Source: Corynebacterium tuberculostearicum
GTDB lineage: Bacteria > Actinomycetota > Actinomycetes > Mycobacteriales > Mycobacteriaceae
Reading direction: 5' to 3'
NCBI RefSeq assembly: GCF_016127015.1
Contig: NZ_CP065972.1
Span: forward strand, 558,001 to 622,000
DNA length: 64,000 nt
The notes below the pieces were generated by a model. That model was not told where the DNA came from and did not search any database. It saw only the letters and a program-made list of their open reading frames with translations. Shown here one piece after another: positions 28,915-38,438 of the stretch (the stretch's first letter is position 1; each line of letters starts with the position of its first letter). A program made the translations under genes and the position numbers.

Positions 28915-30482
28915 TAGTCAATCGTTTCCTTCAGTCGCTCCTCGCGCAGCGGCAGGAGGAGGACGAGGGCGACGATAACCAGCGGAACCATCAGGGCGAT
29001 GACCGGGGTCAGGCCGTCATTATAGGAGTTGAGGATTGCTTCCTCGATGGGCTGAGGGAAGGAGGCAACCAAATCCGGGGTGAGGCTATTGGCACCGCCG
29101 TCAGCATCGCCGAACTTCTCTGCATAGGCGGCACCCTCCGGACCCATCTTCTGAAAAGCCTCCGGCATGCGGGTAGCCATCTCATCCTTCATATTGTGGA
29201 TGAACATGGAGCCGACCAGGGACGCACCCAGTGCGGAACCGATCTGGCGGAAGAAGTTATTCGCCGCGGTAGCCGTACCCACCTGGGACAGGGGGAAGGA
29301 GTTTTGGACGATGAGCACGAGGACCTGGATAACCATGCCCAAGCCGATGCCGAAGACCAGGAACTCGCAGCCCAGCTGCTTCAGGGAAGTTTCCACGGTT
29401 AGGTGAGACATCCAGAACAATGCACCAGCAGTAATTGCCAGGCCGATGATGGGGTAGACCTTGTAGTGACCGGTCCGGGCGATGATAAAGCCTACGCCAG
29501 TGGAGGTACCGATAAGGCCCACCATCATCGGGATCATCATGAGACCCGCCTTGGTTGGGGTCAGGGTGTGCACCATCTGCAGATAGGTTGGCATGTAGCC
29601 CAGAACGCCGAACATTGCCAGGCCAAGTACCACGCCGGAGAGGGTGGTCAGGGCCATGTTGCGGTTCTTGAACAGGCGGACCGGGATGAGAGGTTCTTTA
29701 GCGCGCAGCTCCACCAGGATGGTGATGATGGCGCCAATGATGGTGATGGCACCCAAAGTGAGGATCATGGAAGAGCCCCACTCGTACTCGGTGCCACCCC
29801 AGGTGGTCATGAGGATAAGGGAAGCGGTAGTAATCGCGATGAAGGTGGCGCCGAGCCAGTCAAAGCGCTTCATATCGGCATCACCCACGCGCAGGTGCAG
29901 CACTAGGGTGCACACGATAATGGCGAGGATACCCAGCGGGATGTTCATCCACATTCCCCAGCGCCAGCCTGGGCCGTCGGTGAACCAGCCGCCGAGGACG
30001 GGGCCGAGAACCGAAGACAGGCCAAAGACGCCGCCCATGATGCCCATGAACTTGCCGCGCTCACGGGAGGAGGTCACCTCGGCGATGATGGACTGGGAGG
30101 AAATCATCATAAAACCTGCGCCAAAGCCCTGTACAGCGCGGGCGATGATCAGCAGCGCCATGGAGTTAGCAAAGCCACCGAGGGTGGAGCCCACGACGAA
30201 GATGGCGATACCGCCGATGTAGAGCCACTTGCGGCCCAGCATGTCACCCAGCTTGCCGGAGATAGGCATGGCGATGGTCATGGTGACAAGGAAGGCGGAG
30301 ATGACCCAGCTCATGTGGTCGACGCCGCCGAGCTCACCAACGATGGTGGGGAGAGCGGAAGAGAAGATCATTTGGCCCAAGGAGCTCATCAGCATGGTGA
30401 GCATCAGGGCCGAGAAAATAAGCCCGAGGTTATCGGCGCGGGTTTTGCCCTGGGAAGGGGCCTCAGCAGCCGTATCTACCAT
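28914..30482 (-). CDS. DHA2-family (EmrB/QacA-type) multidrug efflux MFS transporter
   Basis: 522 aa from ATG 30482, with 14 hydrophobic segments, the count for drug:H+ antiporter family 2. Motifs: SSALPTIVGELGGVDHMSWVI in helix 1, GKLGDMLGRKWLYIGG (motif A), ARAVQGFGAGFMMISSQSI (motif B-like), and VFGLSSVLGPVLGGWFTD (motif C, antiporter signature). A large loop between the last helices (MPEAFQKMGPEGAAYAEKFG) is typical. Its start codon overlaps the end of tetR, so both are made from one transcript under TetR control. Substrate unknown. Confidence 0.9.
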   Translation of the reverse strand: MVDTAAEAPSQGKTRADNLGLIFSALMLTMLMSSLGQMIFSSALPTIVGELGGVDHMSWVISAFLVTMTIAMPISGKLGDMLGRKWLYIGGIAIFVVGSTLGGFANSMALLIIARAVQGFGAGFMMISSQSIIAEVTSSRERGKFMGIMGGVFGLSSVLGPVLGGWFTDGPGWRWGMWMNIPLGILAIIVCTLVLHLRVGDADMKRFDWLGATFIAITTASLILMTTWGGTEYEWGSSMILTLGAITIIGAIITILVELRAKEPLIPVRLFKNRNMALTTLSGVVLGLAMFGVLGYMPTYLQMVHTLTPTKAGLMMIPMMVGLIGTSTGVGFIIARTGHYKVYPIIGLAITAGALFWMSHLTVETSLKQLGCEFLVFGIGLGMVIQVLVLIVQNSFPLSQVGTATAANNFFRQIGSALGASLVGSMFIHNMKDEMATRMPEAFQKMGPEGAAYAEKFGDADGGANSLTPDLVASFPQPIEEAILNSYNDGLTPVIALMVPLVIVALVLLLPLREERLKETID

Positions 30483-31099
30483 CGCATTCCTTTCATAAAG
30501 TCTGTTATTAGCGTGAGGGAAGTATCGAGACGCGCGCCGAGGTCTAGGCTGCAATCTGCATCCGGGGATGCCATCGCCAACCACAGTGCCTCACGGACGA
30601 GGCCGGCGATGAGCATCGCCTCGGTGCTGGACGAGCAGCTGTCGAGGACGCGAAGCTCCGGTTCTTTGTTAAGGCGCTCTTCAACGAGATCGATGAGCTC
30701 AATGGATTTTGCTCGCTTCCGGCTGATTGCCGCTGCAGCTGCATCTGGATCATTGGAGATGCGCTTGCGGCGATCCCGGATGGTCGGGTTGATGTGGTGG
30801 CCTTCCATATGCTGTCTGACCAGCTGGAGGACGAGTTCTACCATGCTGGTCGTTGGCTCATTGAGGAAGAACTCCCGCATCTCTTCCGTAAACTCGGTGC
30901 TTGGAGCGCCCAAAACGGCGGATTCCTTGGAATCGAAGTAATTGAAGAAGGTGCGCCGAGAAATACCGGCTACTTCGCAGATCCGCTCAATGGTGACCGC
31001 GCTGAAGGATTGTTCATCCACCAGTTTTGTGGCGGCATCCTCTATGCGCAGGCGCGTCTCGAGGCGTTTCTGCTCGCGTAGTGATAGTTCTTCTTGCAC
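30476..31099 (-). CDS. TetR-family repressor of the efflux pump
   Basis: About 207 aa. N-terminal helix-turn-helix: IEDAATKLVDEQSFSAVTIERICEVAG, then ISRRTFFNYFDSKESAVLG, the standard TetR pattern. The C-terminal helical domain would bind the inducer and dimerise. Start could be GTG 31099 or TTG 31108; an operator-like palindrome begins only 7-16 bp upstream, so the transcript is probably leaderless or nearly so. The stop codon lies 4 bp inside the MFS start, coupling the two. Expected to repress its own operon. Confidence 0.88.
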   Translation of the reverse strand: MQEELSLREQKRLETRLRIEDAATKLVDEQSFSAVTIERICEVAGISRRTFFNYFDSKESAVLGAPSTEFTEEMREFFLNEPTTSMVELVLQLVRQHMEGHHINPTIRDRRKRISNDPDAAAAAISRKRAKSIELIDLVEERLNKEPELRVLDSCSSSTEAMLIAGLVREALWLAMASPDADCSLDLGARLDTSLTLITDFMKGMRW

Positions 31100-31114
31100 G
31101 CCATGCAACTTTAC

Positions 31115-31138
31115 ACTCGGTGCAAACTTGCACCAAGT
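31115..31138. promoter_or_regulatory. Probable TetR operator
   Basis: Inverted repeat ACTCGGTGCAA-AC-TTGCACCAAGT (one mismatch) directly before tetR. A third half-site (GTGCAA, 31137-31142) makes a second overlapping palindrome TTGCACCAAGTGCAA. Placement right at the tetR start suits autorepression. Confidence 0.65.
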
Positions 31139-31224
31139 GCAAAAGTGGTGATTTTAGAGGTGCGTTTCCTCTAATGTGTGCTATGCCATAGCGCTTGCCG
31201 ACGCCCCCTTACCCCCAGACATGC

Positions 31225-31255
31225 AAAACCCCGCCCGAGTCCTGCCCGGGCGGGG
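31225..31255 (-). terminator. Rho-independent terminator of fumC
   Basis: CCCCGCCCG (31229-31237) pairs with CGGGCGGGG (31247-31255), followed on the minus strand by four T. Located 19 bp after the fumC stop. Confidence 0.8.
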
Positions 31256-31273
31256 AAGCGGTGCGGCGATTAC

Positions 31274-32674
31274 TTAGAAGTTATCGCGGTCGCGGTTAGT
31301 CATGCTCAACACGTTGAGGCGCTTATCCAGCTCCTCCTCGGTGAGGTTTTCGCCGTCGACGAAGCCCAGGTCAATAACGGCCTGGCGGACGGTGATCTTC
31401 TCGTGCAGGGCGTGCTTTGCCGCCTTGGCTGCGTTCTCGTAGCCGATGGCAGAGTTGAGCGGGGTCACGATGGAGGTGGACGACTCCGCAAAGTGCTTCA
31501 TGCGCTCCTCGTTGGCCTCGATGTGATCGATGCACTTATCGGCGAAGACGCGGGAAGCATTAGCAAGCAGGCGAGCGGACTCGAGTACGTTGCGCGCCAT
31601 CATCGGGATGAAGACGTTGAGCTCAAAGTGGCCCTGGGCGCCGCCGAAGGCTACGGCTGCGTCGTTGCCTACCACCTGGCCGGCCACCATGGTGACAGCC
31701 TCTGGGATAACCGGGTTGACCTTACCCGGCATGATGGAGGAACCCGGTTGCAGGTCCTTCAGGTGAATCTCGGCCAGGCCAGTCAGCGGGCCGGAACCCA
31801 TCATGCGCAAGTCATTGGCAATCTTATTGAGGGATACAGCAATCGAGCGCATGGCGCCGGAGAACTCCACCAAGCCATCGCGGGCAGCCTGTGCCTCGAA
31901 GTGGTTTTCTGCTTCCTTCAGTTCCTTCACGCCGGTGAGCTTCTTCAGCTCCTCGGTGACCTTGGCGCCGAAGTCAGCGGAGGTATTCAGGCCGGTACCA
32001 GTGGCGGTGCCGCCGATGGCCAGCTCGCCCAAGCGCGGCAGGGTGGCCTCGATGCGTTCGATGCCCAGCTCGATCTGGCGGGCGTAGCCGCCGAATTCCT
32101 GGCCCAGGGTAACCGGGGTGGCATCCATCAGGTGGGTGCGGCCGGCCTTGACTACGTCGGCGAATTCCTTGGCCTTCTTGGTCAAGGATTCGTGGAGGAC
32201 CTTCAGGCCCGGGATGAGGTCATTAACGGCAGCTTCCGTAGCAGCCACGTGCGTAGCGGTGGGGAAGGTGTCATTGGAAGACTGGCCCATGTTTACGTGG
32301 TCATTCGGGTGAATTTCCACGCCATTGTTATGCGCCAAGGAGGCGATGACCTCATTGGTGTTCATATTGGATGAGGTGCCGGAACCGGTCTGGAAAACGT
32401 CGATAGGGAAGGCATCGTTATGCTTGCCCTCGGCGATTTCGGTAGCGGCGGCAATAATGGCATCGGCCTTATCTGCATCCAGCTTGCCGGAATCCTTATT
32501 TACCTGGGCACAGGCTGCCTTGAGCAGGCCAAGAGCGCGAATCTGCGCCTTTTCCAGGCCACGGCCGGAAATAGGGAAGTTGTCCACTGCGCGCTGGGTC
32601 TGTGCACGCCACAGGGCATCTGCGGGAACCTTTACTTCGCCCATTGTGTCATGTTCAATGCGGTATTCAGTCAT
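31274..32674 (-). CDS. fumC: Class II fumarate hydratase
   Basis: 466 aa, oxygen-stable, iron-free fumarase of the TCA cycle. Signatures: [15 protein letters not shown] near residue 95, [13 protein letters not shown], catalytic [17 protein letters not shown], and [12 protein letters not shown] (fumarate lyase signature) near 322. Full usual length. Same orientation and order (glpX then fumC) as in mycobacteria, 85 bp after glpX. Confidence 0.97.
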   Translation of the reverse strand: MTEYRIEHDTMGEVKVPADALWRAQTQRAVDNFPISGRGLEKAQIRALGLLKAACAQVNKDSGKLDADKADAIIAAATEIAEGKHNDAFPIDVFQTGSGTSSNMNTNEVIASLAHNNGVEIHPNDHVNMGQSSNDTFPTATHVAATEAAVNDLIPGLKVLHESLTKKAKEFADVVKAGRTHLMDATPVTLGQEFGGYARQIELGIERIEATLPRLGELAIGGTATGTGLNTSADFGAKVTEELKKLTGVKELKEAENHFEAQAARDGLVEFSGAMRSIAVSLNKIANDLRMMGSGPLTGLAEIHLKDLQPGSSIMPGKVNPVIPEAVTMVAGQVVGNDAAVAFGGAQGHFELNVFIPMMARNVLESARLLANASRVFADKCIDHIEANEERMKHFAESSTSIVTPLNSAIGYENAAKAAKHALHEKITVRQAVIDLGFVDGENLTEEELDKRLNVLSMTNRDRDNF

Positions 32675-32759
32675 GTGAAGATCACCTCAGTTAATTGGGG
32701 AGTGTGTGCTATCCAGTATGGCGGAGAACTACCAGGAGGGCCGCCTTCGGGGGTGAACC

Positions 32760-33773
32760 CTAGTTTTTGGTCGGGGTGGTGTAATCCACTACGGAATACT
32801 CCTGCAGCTTAGATAGCTTATGGATGGAGTCGATGTAGCGGATGGTGCCGGACTTGGAACGCATAACCAGGGAGCGGGTAGTAGCGCCGGAATTGCGGTA
32901 GGAAACACCGCGCAGCATGTCACCATTGGTCACGCCGGTGGCAGCGAAGTAGCAGTTTTCGGAGGAGACCAGATCAGTAGTGGTAAGGACGCGGTCCAAA
33001 TCATGGCCGGCTGCACGGGCCTTTTCTGCTTCCTCTTCATCCTTCGGCCACAGCTTGCCCTGGATTTCGCCGCCCATGCAGCGCATAGCGCAGGCGGTGA
33101 TGATGCCTTCTGGAGTGCCGCCGATGCCCATCATCATGTCGATGGAGTTCGAATCCTGGCAGGTGGCGATGGCGCCGGCTACGTCGCCATCCATGATGAG
33201 GCGTACCTTGGCGCCAGCGGCGCGAATTTCAGAGATGAGCTGCTCATGGCGTGGACGGTCAAGGACCACCACGGTCAGATCGGCGGGGCGAATATTCTTC
33301 GCTTTGGCCACGGAGTTGATGTTCCACTCCACGGACTCGTTGATGTCGATAGCGCCGACTGCTTCTGGGCCAACAGCAATCTTTTCCATGTAGAAGACTG
33401 CGGAAGGGTCATACATGGTTCCGCGCTCTGCGGCCGCGATGACGGAGATAGCGTTGGGGCGGCCTTCTGCCATCAAACGGGTACCGTCGACTGGGTCTAC
33501 GGCGATATCCATGGCGGCACCCTCGCCGGTGCCTACCTCTTCGCCGTTAAAGAGCATGGGGGCCTCATCCTTTTCGCCCTCACCAATGACAACGACGCCG
33601 TTCATCGCTACGGAATTGATGAGCTTGCGCATGGCGTCGACCGCCGCGCCATCGCCCTCATTCTTCTGGCCGCGGCCTACCCAACGGCCGGAAGCGAGTG
33701 CTGCTGCCTCGGTGACACGAACCAGTTCCATCGCCAGGTTGCGGTCAGGAAGATAAGACGTATTTTCGGACAT
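32760..33773 (-). CDS. glpX: Fructose-1,6-bisphosphatase class II
   Basis: 337 aa GlpX-type phosphatase, the gluconeogenic FBPase of actinobacteria. Motifs: [50 protein letters not shown] (metal/phosphate site), [13 protein letters not shown] and [24 protein letters not shown]. Divergent from the DUF4245 gene, an arrangement also known from mycobacteria. Confidence 0.97.
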   Translation of the reverse strand: MSENTSYLPDRNLAMELVRVTEAAALASGRWVGRGQKNEGDGAAVDAMRKLINSVAMNGVVVIGEGEKDEAPMLFNGEEVGTGEGAAMDIAVDPVDGTRLMAEGRPNAISVIAAAERGTMYDPSAVFYMEKIAVGPEAVGAIDINESVEWNINSVAKAKNIRPADLTVVVLDRPRHEQLISEIRAAGAKVRLIMDGDVAGAIATCQDSNSIDMMMGIGGTPEGIITACAMRCMGGEIQGKLWPKDEEEAEKARAAGHDLDRVLTTTDLVSSENCYFAATGVTNGDMLRGVSYRNSGATTRSLVMRSKSGTIRYIDSIHKLSKLQEYSVVDYTTPTKN

Positions 33774-33961
33774 GTGTAGTGGTTGCCTTCCATAGTTTTC
33801 TCATCGAGGGGTGTTCCCCTTGATGCTCTACCTTTCCATTCTCGCACTTTTTTGCTCTAATGGGTTCGATTTTGCGCCCCATTTGTGGGGGATTGACAGA
33901 TCTTTTTTGGGAAAAGGGGCCGTGTGGCTTTTTGAAAGCAGGCCGTGCGATACTAAGGCGC

Positions 33962-34531
33962 GTGGCTGCAGAAGAAAGACCAAAGATTTTTGAAGGCGCG
34001 AAGGACATCTCCCTGTCCCTCGCCGTCGTGGTGATTATGATGCTGCTCGCCGTGGGAGCGACCGGCCTGTGTTCAATTAACTCCGAAACCCAGCAGGGAG
34101 CGGTGCAGGAAGTGGATGAACAAACCTTCCTAGACACCCAAGCCCGCGCAGGGGTCGGTGCAATTCGCAATCCCGAAATGCCAGAGGGTTGGGAGGCCAA
34201 TGCTGCCCGCCGCGTAGATATGGGCGGCGAGAACGCCACCGTGGTCAGTTGGGTGACCGCTGACCAAGGGTTTGTGGAGTCTACGCAAACGCAGGTCGCG
34301 GCCGATAAGGCAGGCGAGACGTACGACGCCAACTACCGCGGCATTGAATCCGCCCGCGAGGTCAAGGGGCACCAAGTGCGGGTGCTAGAAAGCGACGATG
34401 ATTCCGTGCGCCGCCTGTGGGTTACGGATTTGGGCGATGCCCGCCTCATCATTTCCGGCGCTGCGGACGACAGTGACTTTGAGGCTGCTACCGCTGCGTT
34501 TATCGACGCCGCACCTATAGCCGAAAAATAA
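33962..34531 (+). CDS. DUF4245 family membrane-anchored protein
   Basis: 189 aa. One N-terminal transmembrane helix (about 16-36, LSLAVVVIMMLLAVGATGL) and an extracytoplasmic alpha/beta domain. DUF4245 is a protein of unknown function paired with glpX in actinobacteria. I take GTG 33962 as start: a TACTAA -10-like element ends about 6 nt before it, so the mRNA would be leaderless. Earlier in-frame codons translate to sequence without family features. Its last 17 bp overlap the convergent hypothetical gene. Confidence 0.82.
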   Translation: MAAEERPKIFEGAKDISLSLAVVVIMMLLAVGATGLCSINSETQQGAVQEVDEQTFLDTQARAGVGAIRNPEMPEGWEANAARRVDMGGENATVVSWVTADQGFVESTQTQVAADKAGETYDANYRGIESAREVKGHQVRVLESDDDSVRRLWVTDLGDARLIISGAADDSDFEAATAAFIDAAPIAEK

Positions 34532-34883
34532 CCTCGCCCAAGCCTTCTTCCGCGGCGGTGGCGCTAAGACCGTCGCCGGCCTGGGCAATAACCTCCGCCA
34601 AAGCCTCCGCATCCAGGCCGCTGAGGCGTGTCTTTCCGGCAAAGACATCGATGCGTTCACGCTGCGAGCGCTGCGGGTAAATAGCAATCTCGCGTACTTT
34701 GTCGTCCGTAAAGCGCAGCACCACGGATCGGGAGAAGTAGCTCACCTCATTATCGTCGCGGGTGTGTGCAGGACCGAAGAATTCTTCTACGAAATCTCGG
34801 GAATCGCCCGCCATGATGGAACCGGCGGCCGCGGATTTCGACACAAAATCCACGCGCTCGCCTGGATAACCATAGATCTGCAC
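34515..34883 (-). CDS. Conserved-looking soluble protein of unknown function, coupled to xseB
   Basis: 122 aa, no signal peptide or membrane helix. Begins QIYGYPGERVDFVSKSAAAGS; the middle EVSYFSRSVVLRFTDDKVREIAIYPQ looks like two antiparallel beta strands; the end is helical. GTG start shares its G with the xseB stop (TAGTG), so it is read from the exonuclease VII operon by termination-reinitiation. I do not recognise the family. The operon position hints at nucleic-acid metabolism but nothing in the sequence proves it. Confidence 0.7.
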   Translation of the reverse strand: MQIYGYPGERVDFVSKSAAAGSIMAGDSRDFVEEFFGPAHTRDDNEVSYFSRSVVLRFTDDKVREIAIYPQRSQRERIDVFAGKTRLSGLDAEALAEVIAQAGDGLSATAAEEGLGEVIFRL

Positions 34884-35152
34884 TACTCGTCTCCTTCAGC
34901 GTCTGCGTCCTCGGCTTTATCGAGCGCGTCTTCCACACGCTTCGCCGCGCCGTCGAGGTGCGCCTCGCACGCACGGGCAAGGGCCTCGCCGCGCTCCCAA
35001 TACTTTAGCGACTCATCCAAGCCCATCTGCCCAAGCTCGAGAATCTTCACGGTCTCAATAAGCTCATCGCGGGCTTGCTCATAGCTCAATTCTTCTACTG
35101 GGGTAAAAGCATCCTGGCCTGGCTGGCCGGTACCAATGGTGTCATCGGACAT
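34883..35152 (-). CDS. xseB: Exodeoxyribonuclease VII small subunit
   Basis: 89 aa. The core [45 protein letters not shown] is the two-helix XseB signature; an extra ~20 residues precede it and an acidic tail follows. Several small subunits bind the XseA coiled-coil arm. Lies 21 bp after xseA in the same direction. Confidence 0.95.
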   Translation of the reverse strand: MSDDTIGTGQPGQDAFTPVEELSYEQARDELIETVKILELGQMGLDESLKYWERGEALARACEAHLDGAAKRVEDALDKAEDADAEGDE

Positions 35153-35173
35153 GATTTTCTCCTCGGTTGGTGA

Positions 35174-36415
35174 TTAATCGGCGGCCTGGGAGGCCATAGA
35201 AACTGCGGTAATAGAGCCATCGCCCACTCGAATGCGCAGTTGAGCGCCAGGCGGGGATTGCTTATAAGAGGTGACAACCTCGGGCCCGGAACCGTCCTTG
35301 GGTACTACCTGGACAATGGAGTATCCGCGGGCGAGAGTCGCCGACGGTCCCAACGCCGATACGCGGGCGCGCAGCGATTCCACGTGGCGCGTTTCCCGCT
35401 CCACCATGACTTCAATTTCTCGCCGCATGGTAGCGCGGGTTCGCTCCACCTCCTCGCGGCGCGCACGGATAGGGGTCATCGGGTCTGCCATGACAGGCCG
35501 GGAACGAATATTGTCGAGGCCGCGACGTTCCCTTTCCACCCAGCCGCGCAGCGCGGCCGCCATGCGAGAGCGAGCCTCTGCGACGATGGCGCGTTCCTCG
35601 GCCACAGAGGGCACGACGCGTTTTGCGGCGTCGGTAGGCGTGGCGGTGCGCAGGTCGGCGACGTTATCGAGCACTGGGCTATCGGGCTCGTGGCCAATGG
35701 CAGAGACTACCGGGGTGCCGGCCGCTGCCACTGCGCGCTGCAGTGCTTCTTCCGAGAAGGGCAGCAGATCTTCCACGGAGCCGCCGCCACGGGCGATGAT
35801 GATGACGTCCACCTCAGGATCCGCATCAAGCTGCTGGAGCGCATCAATAACCTCAGGTACGGTATTCGCACCCTGAACCGCGGTATTGAGGACGCGGAAT
35901 TGCACCGCCGGCCAGCGGTCATGGGCTACCGCCATCACATCCCGCTCTGCAGCAGAACCACGGCCGGTAATCAGCCCAATTTTGTGCGGCAGGTAGGGGA
36001 GAGGTCGCTTGCGTGCGGGATCGAAAAGGCCTTCAGCAGCTAGCTGTTGGCGCAGCTTTTCAATGCGAGCAAGCAGATCGCCAATGCCCACATGACGAAT
36101 TTCGGTGGTCCACAGTGAAAAGGATCCGCGTCCAGCGTAAAAGGCGGGCTTACCGTGGACAATGACGCGGTCGCCGTCTTTCAGCGGTGCTGACAATGAC
36201 TGCAACATCGATGATGGGCAAGTCAATTGCACGGACTTTTCCTGCTGCACGTCACGCAGAGTGAGGTAGGACAGCTTCCAGGTGGGCTTGAAGTTAATTT
36301 GGGTCAACTGACCCTCTACCCACAGGTAACCCAGGCGCTCGATCCAGCCCTTGACTTGGTCATTGACCTTGCCAACGGGCCAGGGAGTATCCGGAGTATT
36401 TGCCGGTTGATTCAC
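35174..36415 (-). CDS. xseA: Exodeoxyribonuclease VII large subunit
   Basis: 413 aa. N-terminal OB fold (about 20-115, [26 protein letters not shown]), then the catalytic domain with [34 protein letters not shown] and [27 protein letters not shown], then a coiled-coil arm and a terminal LARGYSIV strand. Degrades single-stranded DNA from both ends in repair. Divergent from ispH. Confidence 0.96.
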   Translation of the reverse strand: MNQPANTPDTPWPVGKVNDQVKGWIERLGYLWVEGQLTQINFKPTWKLSYLTLRDVQQEKSVQLTCPSSMLQSLSAPLKDGDRVIVHGKPAFYAGRGSFSLWTTEIRHVGIGDLLARIEKLRQQLAAEGLFDPARKRPLPYLPHKIGLITGRGSAAERDVMAVAHDRWPAVQFRVLNTAVQGANTVPEVIDALQQLDADPEVDVIIIARGGGSVEDLLPFSEEALQRAVAAAGTPVVSAIGHEPDSPVLDNVADLRTATPTDAAKRVVPSVAEERAIVAEARSRMAAALRGWVERERRGLDNIRSRPVMADPMTPIRARREEVERTRATMRREIEVMVERETRHVESLRARVSALGPSATLARGYSIVQVVPKDGSGPEVVTSYKQSPPGAQLRIRVGDGSITAVSMASQAAD

Positions 36416-36556
36416 ACAGCCTCCCTTTCTTCAGTCTGCCGTGTTCTTCCGTCTAGTTTAGGGGCCAGCGCGGTCTATTGCCCCGCTCGGGGTAGCCAGA
36501 AAGGTGACGTTAGGCCCCACTATTGTTTTGCGTAGTGTTTCGATACTCTGGGAGCC

Positions 36557-37507
36557 ATGACTGATGGTAAAAATGTTCTCCTCGCGGCCCCGCGCGGATA
36601 CTGCGCAGGCGTGGACCGCGCGGTCGAGACCGTAGAAAAGGCGCTGGAAAAGTACGGCGCGCCCATTTATGTGCGCAAACAAATCGTGCACAACCGTTAC
36701 GTCGTAGAATCTCTGGCAGACCGCGGCGTCATCTTCGTCGACGAGGCCTCTGAGGCACCAGAAGGCGCCCACCTAGTCTTCTCCGCCCACGGTATTTCGC
36801 CTGCCGTGCGCGCAGAAGCAACGCAGCGCAAGCAGCTTACTTTGGACGCCACCTGCCCATTGGTTACCAAGGTGCACAAGGAAGCCCAGCGCTTCCAGCG
36901 CGATGGCTACCACATCCTCTTGGTTGGCCACGAAGGCCACGAAGAAGTAGAAGGCACCGCCGGCGAGGCACCTGAGGTCACCCACCTCGTGGATGGCATC
37001 GGGGACGTCGCCAAGCTGCCAGAGTTCCTGCAGGATGAGAAGCTTATCTGGCTGTCCCAGACCACGCTATCGGTGGATGAGACCATCACCATCGTCAATA
37101 AGCTGCGCGAGCGCTTCCCGCACTTGGAGAACCCGCCTTCAGACGATATTTGCTACGCCACCCAAAACCGCCAAGAATCCGTCAAGGCCATCGCCCCACA
37201 GTGCGACCTGATGATTGTGGTGGGCTCTAAGAACTCTTCTAACTCGGTGCGCTTGGTTGAGGTGGCGCTTGAGGCAGGCGCCAAGACTTCCCACCTCGTG
37301 GATTTTGCCAAGGAAATCGACGAATCTTGGTTGGAAGGCGTCCAGACGGTCGGCGTAACCTGCGGTGCTTCGGTACCTGAGTTGCTGGTACGCGAAGTGC
37401 TGGAGTTCCTGGACGAGCGCGGTTATAGCGACGTAGAACAGGTAACGACCTCTACCGAGACGATTACCTTCGCCCTACCGCGCGACCTGCGCCCAGCACG
37501 CACCTAA
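36557..37507 (+). CDS. ispH: 4-Hydroxy-3-methylbut-2-enyl diphosphate reductase
   Basis: 316 aa [4Fe-4S] enzyme making IPP and DMAPP in the last MEP-pathway step. The three cluster cysteines are visible in [24 protein letters not shown] and [10 protein letters not shown]. Other signatures: HNRYVV and [10 protein letters not shown]. Feeds the prenyl synthase encoded at 21.4 kb. Followed by a terminator 33 bp after the stop. Confidence 0.97.
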   Translation: MTDGKNVLLAAPRGYCAGVDRAVETVEKALEKYGAPIYVRKQIVHNRYVVESLADRGVIFVDEASEAPEGAHLVFSAHGISPAVRAEATQRKQLTLDATCPLVTKVHKEAQRFQRDGYHILLVGHEGHEEVEGTAGEAPEVTHLVDGIGDVAKLPEFLQDEKLIWLSQTTLSVDETITIVNKLRERFPHLENPPSDDICYATQNRQESVKAIAPQCDLMIVVGSKNSSNSVRLVEVALEAGAKTSHLVDFAKEIDESWLEGVQTVGVTCGASVPELLVREVLEFLDERGYSDVEQVTTSTETITFALPRDLRPART

Positions 37508-37540
37508 GTAGCGTTTGCCTATACGGCAGTTAAAACGGAA

Positions 37541-37569
37541 GAAAGGCCCAGAAACGGGCCTTTCTTTTT
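37541..37569 (+). terminator. Rho-independent terminator of ispH
   Basis: GAAAGGCCC (37541-37549) pairs with GGGCCTTTC (37556-37564), followed by five T. Confidence 0.92.
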
Positions 37570-37572
37570 GCT

Positions 37573-38376
37573 TTAGTCCTCGTCGTAGAGGTTATCGTCC
37601 CAACCTTGCTTGGGCTGTTCCTTCTGCTGCTGAGATGCCGGAACGGAATCGCCAGCGCGCCGGGCTGGATCCGGGCGCAGTGGATTGTCGCGTTCCTCTT
37701 GTTGCATTCGGCGGCGCTCTTCACGGTCGCGACCACGTAGGCGATCCTTGGGCGCGGGGCGTGACTTCTTCAGCGTGTGCGAGGCGCGGGCACGCTGCGG
37801 AGCGGCTTGAGACTGCTTGGAGTTCTTTGCCGGTTTATCGCGAGCCATCAAATCTGCAACCGATAGGCGTTCCTCGCGGTTGCGTCGGTCTTGTTCGGCG
37901 TTGGTACGGCGGGAAGCGGTTTCCATTTCGGCGGTGCGCTTGGCCGTCTTGCGGAAGCGCGCCCAGCGCAGCCAGGCGATGAGTGCCGCGCCCACCAAGG
38001 CAATAAGGAGCCACAGGAACTTCTGGACAAGGGGGAAAGCGGCGGTGACGATCGCCGTCTTGGAAAACGCCGATGCGCCCTCTGGCAAGTTGGCCTTGGT
38101 GATAAAGAAACCGGCCACGACCACCGTTATGGCATACACAATGGGGATAGAAGCCACGGTGAGGAAAAGACCCCGCTCTTCTACGATGAGCGCCACCAGC
38201 AGTGAGCCGATGACAAGGAACGCGAGGTAAGCCCACCCGATGGAACCCATCAGAATGGAAATAAACGCGCCGGTGAGCAAGAGTGCCGCGAGCAGCCCAA
38301 GGCCCTTGCCCAGCGCGATGCTGGGGAGACCGGAGCTTTGGGCGGCGGAGGACTTTCTTTGCTTGGCTTGTGACAC
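37573..38376 (-). CDS. DUF6542-type four-helix membrane protein with basic tail
   Basis: 267 aa from GTG 38376 (AGGA 11 nt upstream; earlier codons back to 38466 overlap rmuC and look non-coding). Four hydrophobic helices between about residues 25 and 140, then a long hydrophilic tail rich in Arg, Lys, Glu and Gln (140-267). This layout matches the DUF6542 domain with a charged extension found near rmuC and xse genes in corynebacteria. Role unknown; the tail is probably cytoplasmic and may bind nucleic acid or protein. Confidence 0.7.
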   Translation of the reverse strand: MSQAKQRKSSAAQSSGLPSIALGKGLGLLAALLLTGAFISILMGSIGWAYLAFLVIGSLLVALIVEERGLFLTVASIPIVYAITVVVAGFFITKANLPEGASAFSKTAIVTAAFPLVQKFLWLLIALVGAALIAWLRWARFRKTAKRTAEMETASRRTNAEQDRRNREERLSVADLMARDKPAKNSKQSQAAPQRARASHTLKKSRPAPKDRLRGRDREERRRMQQEERDNPLRPDPARRAGDSVPASQQQKEQPKQGWDDNLYDED

Positions 38377-38438
38377 GTCGGAAGATCCTACCGGTTGCCG
38401 CCGGCCTATGGCTATTTCCACGCACGAAAGCGGCGGAT

